DNA from: Paenibacillaceae bacterium
GTDB lineage: Bacteria > Bacillota > Bacilli > Paenibacillales > Paenibacillaceae
DNA: 64,000 bases
Assembly: GCA_900766135.1 (NCBI GenBank)
Contig: CAAFUF010000008.1
Coordinates: forward strand, 22,907-86,906
Direction of reading: 5' to 3'
Shown here: positions 60,169-64,000 of the stretch, piece by piece
How the letters are laid out: every line of letters starts with the position of its first letter
Position numbering within the stretch: the first letter of the stretch is position 1
Made by a program: the position numbers and the translations under genes
Notes under the pieces: generated by a model
What the model was told of the DNA's origin: nothing
Databases searched by the model: none
Seen by the model: only the letters and a program-made list of their open reading frames with translations

Positions 60169-60197
60169 GCCCGATCCCACCTTGTCTTTTTTACTAT

Positions 60198-60227
60198 CAG
60201 TATGACACAGATTCTACTATTTTAAAC
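60198..60227 (-). promoter_or_regulatory. Forespore (sigma-F/sigma-G) promoter of csfB
   Basis: On the minus strand CATACTG (60198-60204) fits the sigma-G -10 at 6 of 7 positions and GTTTA (60223-60227) is a perfect GYWTA-type -35, 18 bp away. csfB is a sigma-F/sigma-G gene in B. subtilis. Confidence 0.7.
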
Positions 60228-60387
60228 CTTTTCATAGTCCGCTTCCTACTTTATCTTATGCTGCCGACTCGAACGCGGTGTTTGTACGCGGCGTCTTAAA
60301 TATTCTTAGATTTATCCGATATAGTAAGAAGAGCTTGCCTGTTTCTTTGCGTGAGCCGATGTGAATTGGAGGAGGATCGAACGCTTG

Positions 60388-60912
60388 ATGTCCGCCGAAA
60401 CCGAAACGAATGCGACGTTTTACCATTATACGCTGCTCAAAAAGAAGGTTTTGCCGAAATCGCTCATCCACAGCTTAGCCGTGCTTCCAGTCATCTGGCT
60501 GGCCGCCGAGATGGTTTTCATATCCTGGACCAGCATCTTTTTCTTCTTGCTGGCCATTCCGGTCATTTTGTGGATCCAATACGTCATTTCCCGCTCCGTG
60601 CTGATGATCGTCAGCCACTCCTATCGCAAGCGCTGGAGATTTTCCCGTCAAATGCCTTGGATCGGTTATATGCCTGATCAATACATCGCTTACCCCGTAT
60701 ATCGACGGGTTCACTTTCATTCGGCCTGGATCGGTTTTTGCGTGATCGGCATTTTGATCCCCTGGTCTCCGGTTTCCTTTGTGCTCTCTTTGTTTTTCTG
60801 GCACCTGTGGCTGATGATACCACGCTTTATCGTGTTGGCTACCTTGCGGGGACAACGCAAAGACGGAATGATCAAAATCACCGGTCTGGAAATCGCCTAT
60901 TACATGCAATGA
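60388..60912 (+). CDS. Membrane protein of unknown function
   Basis: About 174 residues from the ATG at 60388, preceded by GGAGGAGG (12 nt). Probable membrane helices are SLIHSLAVLPVIWLAAEMVFI and TSIFFFLLAIPVILWIQYVI near the N-terminus and WIGFCVIGILIPWSPVSFVLSLFF and HLWLMIPRFIVLATL near the C-terminus, with a basic loop (SYRKRWRFSRQMPW) between. No family recognised. It is divergent from csfB and ends at a bidirectional terminator. Confidence 0.7.
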   Translation: MSAETETNATFYHYTLLKKKVLPKSLIHSLAVLPVIWLAAEMVFISWTSIFFFLLAIPVILWIQYVISRSVLMIVSHSYRKRWRFSRQMPWIGYMPDQYIAYPVYRRVHFHSAWIGFCVIGILIPWSPVSFVLSLFFWHLWLMIPRFIVLATLRGQRKDGMIKITGLEIAYYMQ

Positions 60913-60913
60913 C

Positions 60914-60957
60914 AAAAAAGCCTGCTCCCTGCAGCTATTGCAGAGTTCAGGCTTTTT
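60914..60957. terminator. Bidirectional intrinsic terminator
   Basis: AAAAGCCTG pairs with CAGGCTTTT with an inner CTGCA/TGCAG hairpin. T-runs follow on both strands, so it ends the membrane-protein gene (plus) and the lipoprotein gene (minus). Confidence 0.9.
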
Positions 60958-61027
60958 GCTTGTTTGCTCGTTCAAGTACCGGCTTGTCCGGTAACGGGCG
61001 CTTGCCTTCATATCCGAAGTCCTTGGG

Positions 61028-61456
61028 TTAAGGACTGCTTTCCAAACCTTGAATGACCGTTTTTTCTTCCTTTTTGGGGACCAGAACCGTAAAAGAGTCA
61101 TCGTGAAACGTCAACTGCACAATTTGCTTCCCTTTTGCGTACACTCGGGTGGTGCCGGTGCTTTCCTCTGTTTTCTCCTTCCATCCCCACTCCTCGATCA
61201 CCTTCTGATAGGCCTCGGGGATTTCGCTGCTCTCTTTGAGTCCGGTTAGCTTATAATGCACATAGTCCATCTTAGAGTTATTAAGAGCCGTTTCCGTTTG
61301 ATTGGCCTCTTTGGGGACGGGAAAATTCTTCTCGACCGTTGCTCCCACAAAATCCGTCCACGAAGGCTCGGAAGATGCACAGCCTGCGATGACTACCATC
61401 ATCATCAAGACTCCCCACATGAAGCATAAGGATATTCTTATCCCTCTTCGCCGCAT
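61028..61456 (-). CDS. Putative lipoprotein of unknown function
   Basis: 142 residues. A basic N-terminus (MRRRGIRIS), hydrophobic core and lipobox VIAGCASS predict export and lipidation at about Cys 26. The remainder (VGATVEKNFPVPKEANQTET..., KLTGLKESSEIPEAYQKVIEEWGWKEK, TFHDDSFTVLVPKK) looks like a small alpha/beta domain; no family recognised. Confidence 0.75.
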   Translation of the reverse strand: MRRRGIRISLCFMWGVLMMMVVIAGCASSEPSWTDFVGATVEKNFPVPKEANQTETALNNSKMDYVHYKLTGLKESSEIPEAYQKVIEEWGWKEKTEESTGTTRVYAKGKQIVQLTFHDDSFTVLVPKKEEKTVIQGLESSP

Positions 61457-61874
61457 GATCCATTCCTCCTTACCCTGCCTATATACTGAAAAAAATCCAT
61501 GTTGTCATTCTGATATAGAATCCGGATAGGCTAAATGCCCTAGATGCTAACATACCACTCTAATTATAACGGGTGTCGCAGCCCTGTCGGTAACAAAATG
61601 GTTACATTAAAATTGGTAGAAACTGAAAATAACTCAGTAATTTTCTGAAAAATACGAAATTTATGTCAGGTGTAAGTTATATTTCATTACATTTAAGTGG
61701 CGCCTGATTAAAATTTATTAATGAGAGCAATTGCAAGAAAAACAGCAATCTCATTCAATAACCCATCATGTATGCGTTTTATCGAAGTGGTATCCCCTTT
61801 GTCACTATATCTTACATGAAATTATGATAGTTCACATAAAACTACATCATTTTGCAGGGGAGAGGGGATTGCGT
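61457..61874. other. Intergenic region between the divergent lipoprotein and amidase genes
   Basis: About 420 bp, clearly more A/T-rich than the rest of the window. It must hold the promoters of both genes; several A/T-rich candidates exist but none stands out. An in-frame extension of the amidase gene to 61731 has no start signal and was not used. Confidence 0.45.
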
Positions 61875-63776
61875 ATGAACCGATATCGACCACTTTTGAA
61901 AAAAGCGAGCGGATTTCTGCTGGCTACCGTACTCGTCTCCGGGTTATGGACCGGGCCGATCCCGAAAGCCCTGGCGGCTTCAACAGCTGCAGCCCCATCG
62001 CTTGTGACCGGCGAACAATTCCGCCAGTCCATGAAACAAGCCGCTGCCGAGGCTGGAGGCTCCTTTACGATGCCGGAGATCACCGGTAATCGCGTACTCC
62101 GTAGCCATGCCGCGGTCTTGCTTCAACAATGGCTGGGGCTGGAGAAAACAACCGAGTCCTTCCGCGACGTACCGGATCAGGCCGCATACGCCGGAGCCGT
62201 TGGGGGCGTCGTTAAGGCCGGTCTCATGAAGGGGTATTCCGATACCTCATTCCTGCCCGGGGAACCGCTCACAGCGGACGATCTGGAACGCCTGCATGAC
62301 CGGGTCCTCGGTTATTTGAAACCCTTTGTGCTTCCAGAGGCCACAATATCCGAGATTCAGCTGGCGATGGAGCAAGGCAAACTGACTTCTAAGCAACTGG
62401 TACAGATGTATCTCGACCGCATCGCCAAATACGATGATCAAGGAATCTCCCTGAAGGCCGTCTTAACGATCAATCCAGAGGCGCTGCGTATTGCCGAAGC
62501 GCTGGATAAAGAACGGGCCGACAAAGGCCCGAGAGGTCCGTTGCACGGGATCCCGATACTGGTGAAGGATAACTTCGATACCTCCGACATGCCTACCACG
62601 GCCGGTTGTCTATGTTTACAAGACTCCGTACCCGATCAGGATGCCGATCAAATCGCTAAGCTCAAAGAAGCCGGTGCCATCATTTTAGGCAAAACCAACC
62701 TGCATGAGTTTGCTTTTGGCATTACGACCTCCAGCTCGTTAGGTGGCCAAACGAAAAATCCGTATGCTCCGGACCGTTATCCCGGCGGTTCCAGCGGCGG
62801 TACTGGAGCGGCGATTGCCGCCAACCTTGCCGTCGCCGGGCTAGGCACGGACACCGGCGGTTCCATCCGCATTCCATCCAGCTTCAACAGCCTGGTCGGT
62901 ATCCGTCCGACGATCGGCTTATCCAGCCGGGATGGCATAATCCCGCTGGCTCTGACCCAGGACGTTGGCGGTCCGATCGCCCGCACGGTCGAAGATGCCG
63001 CGATTCTGCTGGATGCTACGGCTGGCTATGATCCGGACGATGTCGCAACCGCCTACAGCGTTGGCCGTATCCCGGATAGCTATACCCGTTTCCTTGATCC
63101 AAGCGGATTAAAAGGCGCACGCATCGGCGTAGCAACAGAGCTTTTCCCAGAAGGCAACGACCAAGAGAAAGCCGTCTCCGACGTGGTGTCAAACGCTGTC
63201 CATGAGCTAGAAACCCTTGGTGCGACGGTCGTGAACATCAAGATTCCCAATCTGGCGGAGATCAACAAGTATCCCAGCCTAAGCGGTTACGAGTTTAAAT
63301 TTCAATTGAACGACTATCTGAAAGAACTAGGCGAAGATGCCCCTTACCATAGCCTGGCTGAAATCATCGCCTCGGGAGAGTACGATAAAACGCAAGAACA
63401 ATCAATGAAAGCACGCGAAGCCCGTGAATCCTTGGATACCCAGGAATATAAGGATATCGTGCTGAAGCGCACCAGCTTGACCCGCGAATCTCTCTTGAAG
63501 GTAATGGCGGACAACAACCTTGATGCCATTGTCTACCCGACAAGCACCCAACCGCCGGCGTTAATTGGCGAAAGCCAGTCATCCGGTAGCAACAATCGAC
63601 TGAGCCCGTTTTCCGGTTTTCCGGCTATCACGGTGCCGGCAGGATTTACGCCCGACGGCCTGCCGGTTGGGATCGAGTTTCTGGGACGTGCCTTCGACGA
63701 GGGAACGTTGATTAAATTCGCCTATAGCTATGAGCAAGGCACCCATCACCGACATGCTCCAAGATTAACGCCATAA
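61875..63776 (+). CDS. Exported amidase-signature protein with N-terminal SLH-like module
   Basis: About 633 residues from the ATG at 61875. A signal peptide (KKASGFLLATVLVSGLWTG..ALAAS) is followed by an SLH-like stretch (about 95-135, SFRDVPDQAAYAGAVGGVVKAGLMKGYSDTSFLPGEPLTADD), then an amidase-signature domain: catalytic Lys in GIPILVKDNFD (about 231), GGSSGG (about 304) and the Ser nucleophile in GLGTDTGGSIRIPSSF (about 330). It probably hydrolyses an amide bond outside the cell, held at the wall by the SLH part. Substrate unknown. GGGGAGAGGGG lies upstream. Confidence 0.88.
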   Translation: MNRYRPLLKKASGFLLATVLVSGLWTGPIPKALAASTAAAPSLVTGEQFRQSMKQAAAEAGGSFTMPEITGNRVLRSHAAVLLQQWLGLEKTTESFRDVPDQAAYAGAVGGVVKAGLMKGYSDTSFLPGEPLTADDLERLHDRVLGYLKPFVLPEATISEIQLAMEQGKLTSKQLVQMYLDRIAKYDDQGISLKAVLTINPEALRIAEALDKERADKGPRGPLHGIPILVKDNFDTSDMPTTAGCLCLQDSVPDQDADQIAKLKEAGAIILGKTNLHEFAFGITTSSSLGGQTKNPYAPDRYPGGSSGGTGAAIAANLAVAGLGTDTGGSIRIPSSFNSLVGIRPTIGLSSRDGIIPLALTQDVGGPIARTVEDAAILLDATAGYDPDDVATAYSVGRIPDSYTRFLDPSGLKGARIGVATELFPEGNDQEKAVSDVVSNAVHELETLGATVVNIKIPNLAEINKYPSLSGYEFKFQLNDYLKELGEDAPYHSLAEIIASGEYDKTQEQSMKAREARESLDTQEYKDIVLKRTSLTRESLLKVMADNNLDAIVYPTSTQPPALIGESQSSGSNNRLSPFSGFPAITVPAGFTPDGLPVGIEFLGRAFDEGTLIKFAYSYEQGTHHRHAPRLTP

Positions 63777-63785
63777 TCCTTCCTT

Positions 63786-63828
63786 AAAGAGCACTCCCGA
63801 ATTAACGGTAGTGCTCTTTCTTCTTTTA
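63786..63828 (+). terminator. Intrinsic terminator of the amidase gene
   Basis: AAAGAGCACT pairs with AGTGCTCTTT, followed by CTTCTTTTA, 10 nt after the stop. Confidence 0.9.
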
Positions 63829-63860
63829 CGTTTTAGAACACGGGTACCGTGAAAACAATA

Positions 63861-63988
63861 CCTGCAAAAATACAGTTTTTTGGGGAGCAAACCCGCCGAT
63901 TTATCAAAATACCTGCAAAAGTGCAGGCTTTTGGGGCCCAAACACCTCAATTGCCTTCGATTCGGAAAAATACCTGCACTTTTGCAGG
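63861..63988. repeat. Array of three CCTGCA palindromes
   Basis: Copies start at about 63861 (degenerate, CCTGCAAAAATACAG), 63912 and 63973, spaced 51 and 61 bp. Same family as the array at 29406-29579; the array may continue beyond the window edge. Confidence 0.85.
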
Positions 63989-64000
63989 CTTTCGCCGAAA

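Overview
The window looks like a near-origin chromosomal segment of a spore-forming Bacillota, most likely Paenibacillus or a close relative. Three things support this: the Bacillus subtilis-type order of sporulation and housekeeping genes (csfB, tmk, darA, yaaR, holB, ricT, yabA, yabB, rsmI, abrB, tatD, rpfB, rnmV, rsmA, yabG, veg, sspF, ispE, purR, spoVG, glmU, prs, pth, fin, mfd, prsA, spoVT, yabM, mazG, rqcP/hup, then yabP, yabQ, divIC, yabR, spoIIE), a GC-rich sequence, and several families of intergenic palindromic repeats. The backbone is read mostly on the minus strand, so the operon order runs from right to left. Genus assignment is an inference; there is no rRNA or tRNA in the window.

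Layout, left to right. 1-6.9 kb: an oligopeptide/dipeptide ABC transporter operon (oppABCDF-like) followed downstream by the start of a further gene, and preceded by an ArsR-type winged-helix regulator. 7-12 kb: spoIIE, an S1-domain protein (yabR), divIC, yabQ, yabP. 12-26.5 kb: an accessory anaerobic energy island that lies between yabP and rqcP (yabO), genes that are adjacent in B. subtilis. It carries a trimeric [FeFe]-hydrogenase (hydA, hydB, hydC), all three H-cluster maturases (hydE, hydF, hydG), an aspartate ammonia-lyase-like protein next to hydF, and pyruvate:ferredoxin oxidoreductase packed into two fused genes. 26.5-60 kb: the core backbone. 60-64 kb: a small membrane protein, a lipoprotein and an exported SLH-amidase protein.

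The island reads as one functional circuit. Pyruvate oxidation by the fused PFOR gives reduced ferredoxin, and HydABC (probably electron-bifurcating) uses ferredoxin plus NADH to evolve H2. HydE, HydG and HydF build the active site. Two sites, one in front of hydE and one in front of the PFOR genes, closely match the Rex operator, so control by the NADH/NAD+ ratio is likely.

Regulatory structure is rich elsewhere. It includes a spoIIE promoter with the unusual 21-bp spacing of Spo0A-activated promoters, a sigma-H promoter at spoVG, Spo0A boxes near abrB, forespore promoters at fin, sspF and csfB, tandem consensus promoters at veg, and a cyclic-di-AMP (ydaO-type) riboswitch with its terminator upstream of rpfB. 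Intergenic DNA holds at least four repeat families: a 188-bp nested palindrome (two copies), a roughly 165-bp MITE-like element with covarying hairpins (three full and two partial copies, one placed between the riboswitch and rpfB), and two arrays of short palindromes with a shared 50/60/50-bp spacing.
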